NCBI RefSeq assembly: GCF_000471905.2
Contig: NW_006499848.1
Coordinates: forward strand, 4,697,548 to 4,761,547
DNA from: Amborella trichopoda
Lineage: Eukaryota; Streptophyta; Magnoliopsida; Amborellales; Amborellaceae
Length of the DNA: 64,000 nt
Reading direction: 5' to 3'
Position numbers and translations under genes: made by a program. This document shows positions 36,561 through 47,900 of the stretch, piece after piece. The notes under the pieces were generated by a model. It saw only the letters and a program-made list of their open reading frames with translations, was not told the origin of the DNA and ran no database searches. Within the stretch, counting starts at the first letter, position 1, and each line of letters begins with the position of its first letter.

Positions 36561-37490
36561 ATGCTTATATATACCCCTCATCCACTCATAAACTGGATTT
36601 AACTCTCTCTCCTCACCCCTCCACTCCCTCACTTATCCATCTTTCCCCCGTGTTATTCTTCTTCTCCCTCAATCCATTAACTCCATAAGTCTTAAACCTT
36701 TGAAGTTTGAACCCAATCCACTCGAAGCTTGACAACCGAAGTGGACCTTGTAGAACATTTCATCTTAAGAATTTCGGTGGAGTAATGTAAGTAGATTTAG
36801 TTTCCATGGTTTCGTGCTTATATTAATGCATGTTTCTTTACATAATTCGAAATTCACATGTGTGTGTGAGTGTGGGTGTAGGTGCATCCTTACTAAAATT
36901 CTGTTAAAGTGTATTCTGATTTCCAGAATTATGGTCCCTGTTTGATAGATTATTAGGGTACCCTAAACATTGCCTTAGACCATGAATTTTGGTGGGTCAA
37001 TAGGATTTTGAATGTATCTTCACATGGAAAAGACCCATTGTTAACGTCTCATGTAATTTGAAAACTATTAACTATTTGCTGAAGCATGCTAGATATATGC
37101 AATGAAAAACCAAGGATTTAACATGTTTTTGTGTGAAGCTTTTAACTGACCAAAATTTACTAGAATGAGGTTAAACTACTTTGAAATATTTAGATAGATG
37201 AGTCCAATTTAAAATTGGTTTTGAACTCATATAAAATTCCTTATGGTTTAAAAGTTATCGTCATTTTTCTAGTAGGGTGTCATCCTGGATTTTCTGCTGC
37301 GTAAAATAGAAAATTTTTCAGGAAATCAAATAGTTTGACAAACTTTAAGCCAATATCTTGGGTTACTTCCTATATGAAAGTTGTCTTGTGTGAGTCTAGA
37401 TTATTAATAAATTAGTTGCATATTTAAATGATCTTTGAATTTATTGATATGTCCTTATATGTTGACAGTATTCATCCTGAAAAAACCAGT

Positions 37491-37690
37491 AATATGATAG
37501 AGTGATGTCTATCGTATTAATATATAGCATGATATTGATATGATAATGTCTCTTGAATTGAAAATCATGATAATATGACATAGTGATGTCTATTACATTG
37601 ATATATAACATGATATTGACATGATAATGTCTCTTGAATTGATAAGCATGATAATATGACATAGTGATGTTTCTTGTGATTATATGTATA
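37491..37690. repeat. 81-bp tandem repeat inside the solo LTR
   Basis: TGATAATATGACATAGTGATG recurs at about 37488 (diverged), 37568 and 37649, each followed by AACATGATATTGA and AATGTCTCTTGAATTGA in the complete copies. About 2.5 units. Confidence 0.8.
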
Positions 37691-37734
37691 ACATGCTTTG
37701 GACATGTTAATGTTTATTGTGATTATGTATATGA

Positions 37735-38260
37735 AATGCTTCTAATATGATTCGTGTGCATGGAGTCATGCTTCTGTTATATAATCCATGCATGGTGACA
37801 TGCTTCTGATAATATTGTTTGCATGATAACATGCTTCTGATAAGATATGTACGTATGGTAACATGCTTCTGATAAAATATGTGTGCATGGTAACATGCTT
37901 TTGATAAAATATGTGTGCATAGTAATATGCTTCTCATAAGATATATATGTATGGTAATATGCTTCTGATAAGATATATGCGCATGGAGACATACTTCTGC
38001 TATATGATTTATGCATAGTGACATGCTTATGATAAGATATGTGTGCATGGTAACATGCTTCTGATAAGATATGCGAGCATAGAGACATGTTTCTGTTATA
38101 TGATCTATGCATGGTGACATGCTTCTGATAAGATATATGTGCATGGTGACATGCTTCTGATAAGATATGTGTGCATGGTGACATGCTTCTGATAAGATAT
38201 ATGTGCATGGTAACATGCTTTCAATAAGATATGTGCACATGGAGACATGCTTCTGTTATG
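37735..38260. repeat. 32-bp minisatellite inside the solo LTR (about 16 units)
   Basis: Units of 32 bp (CATGGTGACATGCTTCTGAT followed by AAGATATGTGTG) repeat head to tail with little spacing variation; exact 32-base steps are seen at 38111, 38143 and 38175. Three units make 96 bases, so minus-strand frames of 177 and 143 codons show a 32-residue period and are not genes. There are no unique spacers, so it is not a CRISPR-type array. Confidence 0.9.
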
Positions 38261-39533
38261 ATCTGATGAGATATTTGTGCCGACAACTGTGATCGTTCCT
38301 TGCTCTCTATGATATGATAAGAGTTAGAAATGTGTGTGTTTGGGTGGTCACTCCCTTAAAACTTATGTGAAGTACTACATATTAGAACCCCTTTGGTAGT
38401 GTAATGCTCTCTTGCCAGAAGGGCACATGAGAGAGTGGTGTCTTGTAAAGCCAATGCTTATCAAAAGCCCCAAAGCACGTTAGGGATCGTGTGCATGTGT
38501 GAGGCACTGCGCAATTGATTTACCCGTTGGTGGTGCTTCTCTCCTGGTTGTGATGGTAGAGGCTCTACGCATTAGGATTTGATTAGCCTGATGGATGAGG
38601 CTTCTACTTAAGGAGTTAGTTGGTACCCCTTGATCTCAATTATGCTAGTTATATTCATGACTAAATGTTTTGATTTGCTATGATGCTCATGTCTAAATGA
38701 TTTGATATGTTATGATGCTCATGCCTGAATGATTTGATTGACTTCTTATTAAAATCATATCTGATTATTCTGATTAGTTATTACTCCACTATGAAATAAA
38801 TAATGCATGACATGTATGTTTAAATATCAATTTGACACATGATTCCATGTTTTGTAATACTTGCTTAAAACCCTAATTTTTGACATGACATAATATTTGT
38901 AAGCATGAATGCATGACACCTGGATCTTATTACTGAGCTTTATAGCTCACTCTGTTAATTTTTCCTCTATGTAGAGTGATAGCCAGCCGTAACTGGAGTG
39001 GCATGTCCTGGTGGTCGTACTTGGGGTCCCTTACCCCCTTCTGTTAAAGCTCTATTTTGCAGTATATATTTTGGTTGACGGTCTGGCCATATAGTCTATT
39101 TTGATTCGGTAATATGTCTTGATGTTAGGCCTTTTGTGCCTTGGACCTATGTATACTATTTTTTGACTGTTACATGTATTTTGGGACTTGTTTGTCCAAA
39201 AGACTATGGTTATGTATATTTTGTTTCGTTCTTTGTTTATTTTGTGGATGGCTTGATACCAAAAATTCGTTCTCCTTTCAAGGTGTTGAGCGCACTCCAA
39301 CTAAAGTGGCACTCGCAACTTGTGGTTGTGGCCCCACTCCATACGGTCCTCCGGCAGGCCCGAGAGGGTTCGACGGGGATGGTAGGGAGCGGGGTCGTGA
39401 CAGGAAGAGAGTACAAAACAAGGTTTAAAAAAGGCATTGGCGACCCGAATAAACTGCCCAAAAAATCGTGTTGGATCGGCAAAAAATTTCAAAAAAACAC
39501 TATAATTTCTCAAAATGCTAGTTTTTTAGGTTT

Positions 39534-39803
39534 TTTTTTTTTGACAGGAGTAATGAATATTATTAGAAATAAAAGAGATTACAACAAAGATTACAGTAAC
39601 AAAGAAGATAAAGATAGAAAATCCATCGGAACTCCTTTCTTGGCTAAATCATCGGCAATAGTGTTTGCTTCTCTATAAACGTGATGATAGGCAACAATAA
39701 TACCAGAAGATAACTCAATCACTTTGTAAAATAAGGTTAAAAGCCGCCAATGAGGTATTAACAGACATTTATACCAATTAATGACATTGTGAGAGCCTCC
39801 TTC
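39534..39803 (-). mobile_element. 5'-truncated L1-type LINE with 20-bp TSD
   Basis: It is flanked by AATGCTAGTTTTTTAGGTTT at 39514-39533 and 39804-39823. A T run directly after the left copy is the poly(A) tail on the minus strand. The minus strand encodes the end of a plant L1 RNase H domain: GGSHNVINWYKCLLIPHWRL, then YREANTIADDLAKKGVP, closing with a stop. The open frame and identical TSD suggest a fairly recent insertion. Confidence 0.88.
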
Positions 39804-39823
39804 AATGCTAGTTTTTTAGGTTT

Positions 39824-42799
39824 CTAAAAGAAATGGTGTCAATTGTATTATGATTTTTCATTATTATGTTAAAAATATGTATATATTGATAACCTGTTTC
39901 ACGTTGAGTTTTTATATTCTATTAAATTCATTTTACAATCAAAATAAAGTTTAAAATGTAAAATGACAATAAAATTAATCTCTCCAACTCAATTTATTTA
40001 TTTTATTATTGTATTAACTTATAAGTTTTGATTTTTAAAAGAAGTTATATAAAACAAATTTAGTGGAAAAGGTTATTAGTCGAGAGAGAATTTTGGGAGA
40101 ATTATTTGTTAGTACTACTTAGTAGAGAGAGATAATTTTAGTGGGAATTAATTTTAATGAAATTATTAAGGGAACAAACTTTATAGAGAGAGAGGTTGTT
40201 AGTAGAGAGAGAGAGACGACAAGGTGAAAAAGTATTTATTTGTTTCTTAAAGAAAACTAAAATCTTGTTCCAATTTCAGCCATATGCTTCAATTTTTGCT
40301 TTCTTGATAGAGAGGAAGTAACAAACTTGGCCTGCGAATTAGAATAAAATGCACTTGCTACTCCCATATGCGGAAATTTATTCGTTTCGTCACTTTCGTG
40401 CGGTTAAATTTATTTGGTAAAATAAAGAAGCCTAAAAAATGTCCTACATCGCGCACTTAGAGAAGCAAATACCTTTTATGAAAAGCTGTCACCTAGAGTA
40501 ATACAATGATTAATGTCAAATGCGTGGGCCTCATGCTGAATTGTGCTTACCCAAGTGTGAGAAATGCCTCATCCTAACTTTTCCTTACTCAGTTGGGGGT
40601 CATTGCCTACTTTAAAAAAAAAATTAAAAAAATTTCAGGCCAATGCCCACTATAAAAAAAATTCAAACAATTTCACAACTTAAAAAACACCATTTTAGGC
40701 TGGTCTAGGTGAGCCGACAGGTTCAGGGGGGGACACAACCGGATCCTAATATATTGAGAGATCTGGATAGTTGTTGACAATTTCCAATCTGTATCGAGCA
40801 ATTCCAATCCGGATTGTTGAATTTTCAAACCTTGGTACAAAGTATGACATTTCGTGAGTAACACGATGTCTATTTTAAGAAAAATTGCAACTTGTTGTAT
40901 AAACATGGAGATCACATTACTTATGTCAATCGCAAAAGAGGCATCATATATGGGGTCCTTTTTGTGCGTACCTTTTGTAAAAGATAAATAATCTCATTGT
41001 ATACTTTCCCTATATTTTGGCATTAGAAGTTGGGGATCGAGCCATTAGAAGGGCGGGTAGAGAGAGAAAGTGAGAGAGAGGGCGAGTAGAGAGAGATGTA
41101 GAGAGAAATTGAGAGATGGGAGTAGAGAGAAAAAGTGAGAGAGAAATGTTTCCACGTGACTTGAAAAGGGCATAGGGAAGAGTGAGGAAAATGACACTTT
41201 TGTCTAAATTTTATTGACTTTTCGACGAAGGGAAATATAAGGATAAACAGTGTTAGGGTTTAATGTGTGATATAAAAAGTATTGAGAGATAAGATGTCTA
41301 AAAAGTTGATTTCAGAAAAATAGGGTATACATAATTTTCTCTAAGATTTTTTACAATAAAATAAATCAAAATTCTATAATTTTTCAGACTTGTGCAGCTT
41401 TGAAGCAAAAAAATTTTAAGGTTTGAGGGGGAAAAGCATTTGCTAGGTGATGTGCGACATAATCTTTCCAATTTATTAACAGAAGCCTCAAAGCCTAACT
41501 TAGATTGTAAAAGAAATATTTTCCCAAAAAAACTCAAATCAAGTTGCAAAAAAAATTATTTATTTATAATAACACTGGAATAATCAAATTGAATTTCTTG
41601 TAAAACATTAGAGTTACTTTCCTTGAATTTAACATCACTCATCACATGATAGTTTAAAATGCAATACTTGTAACAAACCTGTTGTATTTATATAGAATAT
41701 TCCCACTTAAGTCAGTTGTGGAGTTCAAGAAAATTAGGTTTTTGTACGTTATTTGATGTACCACTTCATTTATGGTCTCTATATTACAAATGGACTTCGG
41801 ATACAAAATTTCACATGTCAGTGATCTCGACCACCTTGATCATGAATATGTAAAAGAGAGAGAGAGCCACAAAATTAGTAATTTTTTTTCACTATTTACT
41901 TGCTTTTTTGCATATTATCAAACTTGCACCATTTTTGGAGTTATAAGCATATGGGCTCAAGCAAAAGTGTGTCGTTAATGGTTTAGGAAGAGTTTGATTG
42001 GAGTGCGTCTCAAGAGGCATGGATGAAAATTGAAATAATTAACTTTGGTTTTAGGGACAAAATTATGTAAGGATAAAAGACTCTTACAAAATCATTGTGG
42101 GGATTAAAACATATCAATTAGCGTTACGGGCATGTTCGATTTTGAGAAATTGCAGCTTTAGATGCTGCAACTTCTAATAGCACTTCTCGTAGCACTCGCC
42201 TGTTTGATAATTCGAAAGTGCTAGAGTGAAGAGGCAGGAACTTTCTCTACCCAGAATTAGGAAGCAGCAAGTCTGGGAAGTGGCTCCTTCATGCAATGTT
42301 TCAAAAAACTTAAAAGTGGTTCTTCCTTATTATGGACTGCAATGTGCATAATTTTTATTTTTTTTTGTATTTTTAAAACTATGATCCAGGTGACTTTTGA
42401 AGGGTTTGTGGAGCATAAGCAAAAAAATAATAATCAAGCAAAGCAAAACTGCCAAAGTAGCCTTTTTAGGTGGTATTTTGGTTATTTTTTATTTTTAAAA
42501 ATATTGTTTTGTATTTTCTAGATGTGCGTGAGGCCTAGAAGAATGGATGCCTAAATTTCAGCTCATTCCAATATATATAAAAATATAAGAATCAAATATT
42601 TAGACATGTGAACTACAATTGAAAATATGTCTCATCTTCATTCATTTTTTATTCTTTCCTAGTATCAAATCGAGATAAATTTTGGAGTATGTGTGGACAT
42701 TATTCATATGCCCTAATAAAAAATATAAAACAAATTAAAAAAATAAACCAAAATACCTCTTAAAAAGTGTATTTCTACAATGTATGGATGCTTATAAAA
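39824..42799. other. Intergenic stretch without a recognised gene
   Basis: AT-rich DNA with a GA-rich purine tract at 41040-41145 (GAGAGA words). Nothing else could be bounded or named. Confidence 0.4.
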
Positions 42800-43176
42800 G
42801 GGTGCGGTTTCTAATATTAAATAATCCAATTAAGGCGCACCTCCAAATTTTATCAGAACATGTAATTTTGCTGTAAAAAATTATTCGAATTATCTTAAAA
42901 TCTATTTTCATATCTAATTAGACAATTTTAAACTTCAAAAATAGTTAAAATCAAGGAGATCTATAAACATATGAAAATTTTGAAAATGGACAGCCTAGAT
43001 AATGTGTTGCAAGATACACTATTTTTGAGACTCAAAACATTTTTTTTTTTTATATATCCATACATCTCAATGTCTAGATGATCAACTAGATGGGTTTTCA
43101 ACATTAATCCGATAGATTTTTGAGGTGCATATATAATTCTACATTTTAAGGTTGCAACCTTATATAAACTTTTCCC
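42800..43176. mobile_element. MITE family copy E (second subfamily)
   Basis: The left end is GGGTGCGGTTTCTAATATTA and the right end is ACCTTATATAAACTTTTCCC. The middle shares GGACAGCCTAGATAATGTGTTGCAAG with copy F and the general layout of copies A, C and D. The TSD is not clear. Confidence 0.65.
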
Positions 43177-43863
43177 TTTTGAATATATGTTTATATTTTA
43201 TATCCGTACATGAGATTGATATGTATGGATGCCTAATTTTGTAGATCAAACATATTTAAAAATAAATAAAAATATTCTGACATGCACTTAGCCGTCAGTT
43301 TTATGGTGTACTATAATAACATTATTTTTTCCTTTTTTTTTGGTGATTTAGACCATCCATTTTGTCAGACTTATTGTGGATAACCTATACTTTTAAAATC
43401 TCCTGCATTGACCTCTCATCGATGAATATTTCAATGAATGATTAAAACTGGTCAATTTCTTAATCTCCAAGTTTATAGAATTTAAGGTTTAATCAAACAA
43501 TTCCTAGACTTAGTAGAATTTCAAACAAGCTATCAAACACACTATTTGCTAGTTCATGGCATCAAAAATCTTGTTTCTAGAAGCCTAGAACTTTCAGCTT
43601 TCAAGAAACTTCTACTTTTCAATTATTAAAAATGCCTAAAGAGGTCTAATTTTTAATTTTTGTTTCACGCAAGCAACTTCTTACAAACATTTTTTAAAAT
43701 AATTAAATTGCACATATTCAGGGTTGAGAATTTCAATAAGACCTTAAGAAACACCAACTAATGACGTGGGTGCCTTGCTTATATTAGGTGGCTGAAATTA
43801 TGAAAATGCCCTACTTGTTCTACGTTCACAACCTTGACCAGAGGGACTTGAGCAATTTTTAGA

Positions 43864-44245
43864 AGGTGTGGTTTTTATAAGTTTGCACATTAAATAATCT
43901 AATCAAGGCGTACCTCCAAATTTTATCCTAATATGTAATTTTGGGTATAAAGAATTCTTAAGATTATCTAAAAATATATTTTTATATCTAAGTAATAAAA
44001 TTTTAAATTTCAAAAAAGATTAAATTGAAGTAGATCTATAAACATATAAAATGGACGGTCTAGATAATGTGTTGCATTTGACTATTTCTAGGACTCGAAT
44101 ATTTTTTTTTTTTCATATTCATGCATGTCAATGTTGAGATTATCAATTAGAAGGTTTTTCAACATTAAAACAACATTTTCTGATTAATTTTTTAGGTGCA
44201 TCTTTAATTCTATATTTTAAGCTTACAACTTTATATAAACTTTTT
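43864..44245. mobile_element. MITE family copy F (second subfamily)
   Basis: Close to copy E: AGGTGTGGTTTTTATAAG at the left, CGTACCTCCAAATTTTATCC, GGACGGTCTAGATAATGTG, and ACAACTTTATATAAACTTTTT at the right. No clear TSD. Confidence 0.65.
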
Positions 44246-44559
44246 ATTTTTTAAACATATTTTTGAGAAATTTATTAAAATATCTATAAGAGATGAGCTA
44301 GTTAGTATTTAATCAGTCTTTTGATTTACTTTCAAAATGTCCATCAAAAGACACATGGTCATGAGTTGGAATAGTCGTAAATCGATGAAATATTGAATAG
44401 TTCATCTTTTATAGGTATTTTAATAAATTTCGCAATAGTTGTTGAGAATATACTTGAGTGAAGTTTAAATTAAAAAGTAATTTATAGGGATCTTTTGACC
44501 CATTTAATATTCATTTAAGATATTTTGGCTCTTTAAATGATATTTTTTCTAAATTTTAA

Positions 44560-44690
44560 TAGGCGCAATTTGTATAAGCCGTTAAATTTAAACAATTAAA
44601 ATAAAACGTACCTCCGAATCCTATTCGAGAATGGAGTTATGATACCCATACTATAAAATTTTAAACAAAAAATAATGCAGATTGAGTAAT
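44560..44690. mobile_element. Left-end fragment of the MITE family near the CSK promoter
   Basis: GGCGCAATTTGTATAAGCCG, CGTACCTCCGAATCCTATTC and AATAATGCAGATTGAG match the left third of copies E and F. The rest is missing. It ends about 100 bases upstream of the first CSK G-box. Confidence 0.5.
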
Positions 44691-44795
44691 AGGTTGAAAT
44701 CTTTTTCCTCTTCCCTTCTCATACATCTTCTGGTTAATGTTAATCAATTAGATGTAGTTTATCGAAAATTTCAACAGTTAACCTGTAGGCCAAGC

Positions 44796-44905
44796 CACGT
44801 GGACCTCTATCCACCATATGTTCAAACACACGCGGAGGCTGCTCTCTCTGTTAATTTCAACACGTGCGGGAGCTTATCTCCCTGCTCTCTCGTATGTTAC
44901 ACGTG
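44796..44905 (+). promoter_or_regulatory. Three CACGTG G-box cores upstream of CSK
   Basis: CACGTG occurs at 44796-44801, 44861-44866 and 44900-44905, 90-199 bases before the CSK ATG. The last two sit in a repeated ACACGTGCGRGAGCT string 39 bases apart. G-boxes bind bZIP and bHLH factors such as HY5 and PIFs, which would suit a light-linked chloroplast gene. Whether they lie in the promoter or the 5' UTR depends on the unknown start site. Confidence 0.55.
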
Positions 44906-44994
44906 CGAGAGCTCCCTCACTTCAGTCTTTTTGAAGCTAGAGGCGATTCACCCTCTCTCTCGAGAACACTGAGTTGAGCTCTCTCGTGTATTTC

Positions 44995-47900
44995 ATGGCG
45001 CTCTCTGCAATAAACCCTTTCTCTTCCCCCTTCAAAAGCCTAATTCACGCCCCCCATTCATGCGGAAATAACTCCCTTAACAATCTCAGACTTCTGATAA
45101 ACCCCAGAGCTTCAAACCACCGTGGCTCAAGCGGCATTAAAGTTGGCGAGGGAGCTCTAGAAAAAGGAGCAAATCCTAGACAAGCTCAGAGCTATGTTAC
45201 CCATGAGGATTCAGAGGATGAGGGCCTGATAGCTTCTGCCATGGCAGCTGCTTCTGTTATTCGCAAGGCTTCGAAATCCCCTGTGGAATTCATCCAGAGG
45301 ACTGAGAAGCCGTCAAAGAATGAATTAATGGTTTCACCTAGTGAGGATTTTCAGAGGCTTTGTATTGAGCAGCTTGGTTTGTTCAGGAGAATCGTGGGTC
45401 GAGATGTCGTGTTGTCTGTGAGTTCGTTGATTAGGTTTTTGGTGCCATTTTTAACGTTCATTGTTGCATTTTGTTGTGTTTATTTTGCTTTTCGACAGTC
45501 CGGATCTTATTTTTCTGATGGGTTGTGTTTAATGAAGTGAATGAGTGGATTAAACACAAATAATGAGGCTGTTCTCTTTGTTTCTTTTCTACTCATGCCG
45601 TTATATTTATTGATGTTTTTTTTTTGTCTGTTAAAATTACAATATTGCACACAGGAATATGCAGCAATTGCTAAAGCATGTGGTTCATCAAAATATAGAT
45701 AGAAGAAAAATGTGGAAAATTTGAATAGATATTTGGAAATTTGTGGAGTTAATAAAGGGGTTTGGAGATACGGGTCATATTTAGTTTATCAAATTATGCA
45801 CCTTTCGTTTCCCATTTAAGAAAGAAACAGAAGTGAGAATTTTAAAGAGCTTCATTGTAATTTGTGTGGGTCAGTGCATTGAAATGCTTCACATATCTAT
45901 AGAAATTTAAGTGTGAAATACAGAATTATAAGCACAAAATATTAAAGAATCAGAAAAGCAGAGTTGAAATGTGGGCCTTGTTAATTTATTGAAATACTGC
46001 CCGTTTTGCTCACAAATGAAGAAAGAAAGCTAGCATAAATTTTAAAGTCAGATGGAGATTTAGAACAAAAGAACTTAATACTGGAAAACTAACAAAAACA
46101 TATTAAATGAATAAGAAGATTAGACAGATATTATATATGATGTTGTAAGCTTGGTTGGGGCAGACATAGACCAAAAATGCAGATTTAATTTAAGGAAAAA
46201 GTAGTCCATGTTTGTGCTATTTAACCACTTGATATGTTTAAAATACCTGCTTTTAGCTTCTAATTTCCCTTGCATTGGTTTTTCTGTGCCATTAGTTTGT
46301 ACTGGAAAGGAAAGTCAAATTTGTGTGATCTTTACATCCAATTTCCTTTTCCTGAAGTAAATTGGCTATGTTTCACTTTTTTGAATCAAATGGTGATGGA
46401 TTTGCATTGAAATTGATGTTTTTGTTGCATCCAACCCTGCTTATGTGATTGAGGGCAAAAATTTTTTTATTTATTCAATTTAAAGGATTTTAGTTTTAGG
46501 GTTTATTTTAGATTTTTTTAAGTTTTTTGGGATTATAGGGTTTTTTAAGTTTTCTTCATTTGCTATTCATGAGTACGGTTCATGATTATTGTTCACATGG
46601 GTATTTTTGGAATTTTGATTTTGTTTAGGGGGCATATGATATGTTTACAACCATGTTCTTTCTCTGTTATTATTAATTTCACTTGTTTAAGGTTCAGAAA
46701 AGGGTGGATTTAATTTTTCACCTTTCCTTCCTCCATCAAGTGGTATCAGAGCATGGTTCGAGGATGGTTGGAGATTGCGATGACTTGTTGTGGAGATCTT
46801 AGCCATTGGGATGCCGATCTGATCCTACTGCACAAGGAAATCAACAACTTGATGGAGATGGTTACATAGCTATTGTTGCACAAGTGGGGCCAGCAATAAA
46901 GTGCCCCAAATAAAGAGGAATCTATGGGGATAGATCCAAATTGTGAGGGTTATTGCGGAGAATGGTGTGAATAAGAGTCTGACTCAGAGTTGGAGCGGAA
47001 TGATGAAGCTGCCTTCAACCACCCATTCTATGCACGCGCTTCTTGTTAGGAATCTCATGTTCGGGAGAATAAATTATGGGATTTAGTTTATCTACATGAT
47101 TTAAAGGAGTACGAGGTTGATTTTGGTATAGGTCGTATCGAAAATCAGCCGGGTGTAGGTTGGGATCTGCCACCAATTTTTGATACATACTTAGATAATG
47201 AACAAGATCTTGTAAGAGATCCAATCTATCTTGATGATCAAGATTACATGGGTGAACCGATCTTTCATAAAGAAAAAGATGAAGATCTTAAAGATATCAA
47301 AGAGGTGGAACATTTAGAAGATTTAGAGCATTGAAATTAGTGTAGCACAGAAGAAGTGTGGCTGACTCAGAATCTACAAATTGTGGCCCTGGTTTAAGAA
47401 AGTAATGAAATAGATGTTGAGACTAAAGTACAAAAAATTGGGTTTGAAGTTTCCTACATGATTTCAATGGGAGCTAAAGAATAGCCAAATTTGATTAATT
47501 TGCATCGATTTCTCAATATACATATCATGATCCATTTCTTGAGAAATTTTTTTTACTATGAATAATATGTATTCCAACAAAGAAGAATAAGGTTGAAGAA
47601 GGTGGTTTTGACACTCAATTCATCTTAGCACACTTCAAATCTCGAGGACGAGTTTTCTCCAACCAGGGGAGAATGATGAAGGGCAATTTTTTATTTTATT
47701 TTATTTTTATTCAATTTTAAAGGATGTATATTTTGATTTTAGTTTTAAGGTTTATTTTAGATTGTTTAAGTATTTTGGGATTCTAGGGATTTTTATATTT
47801 TCTTTGTGGAAACGAAAAGCAATCCACAAAAAACGAGAAAGAAGAAACAAACACAAAAGAAAGAGACAATCAACCACAACGCAAAGATATATGTGGTTCG

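Larger units (their letters stand above)
36006..39402. mobile_element. Solo LTR, 3.4 kb, of a long-LTR retrotransposon
   Basis: It begins TGTAAGGTCTGGGAC and ends GGGGTCGTGACA (TG...CA), with a 5-bp TSD GGAAG on both sides (36001-36005, 39403-39407). No internal retrotransposon region is attached, so it is a solo LTR left by LTR-LTR recombination. GAGATCACGAGCTTTTCGAC near the 5' end and TTACTGAGCTTTATAGCTC near 38930 are words I associate with long Ty3/Gypsy LTRs; the exact lineage (Tekay/Del or Tat/Ogre type) is uncertain. It carries three internal tandem arrays. All reading frames inside it come from those arrays. Confidence 0.8.

Noticed and set aside
37707-38240. 177-codon minus-strand frame with a 32-residue period
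   Set aside because: Produced by the 32-bp tandem array within the solo LTR, not by a protein gene.
37735-38260. CRISPR-like array of 32-bp repeats
   Set aside because: Units abut with no unique spacers, the setting is a plant LTR, and there are no cas genes.
39136-39678. 180-codon plus-strand frame
   Set aside because: It runs across the solo LTR end and into the antisense L1 stub, so it is a chance fusion of two elements.
44974-44994. Upstream start for CSK at a TTG codon
   Set aside because: The ATG at 44995 begins a typical transit peptide; no reason to use a non-ATG start.
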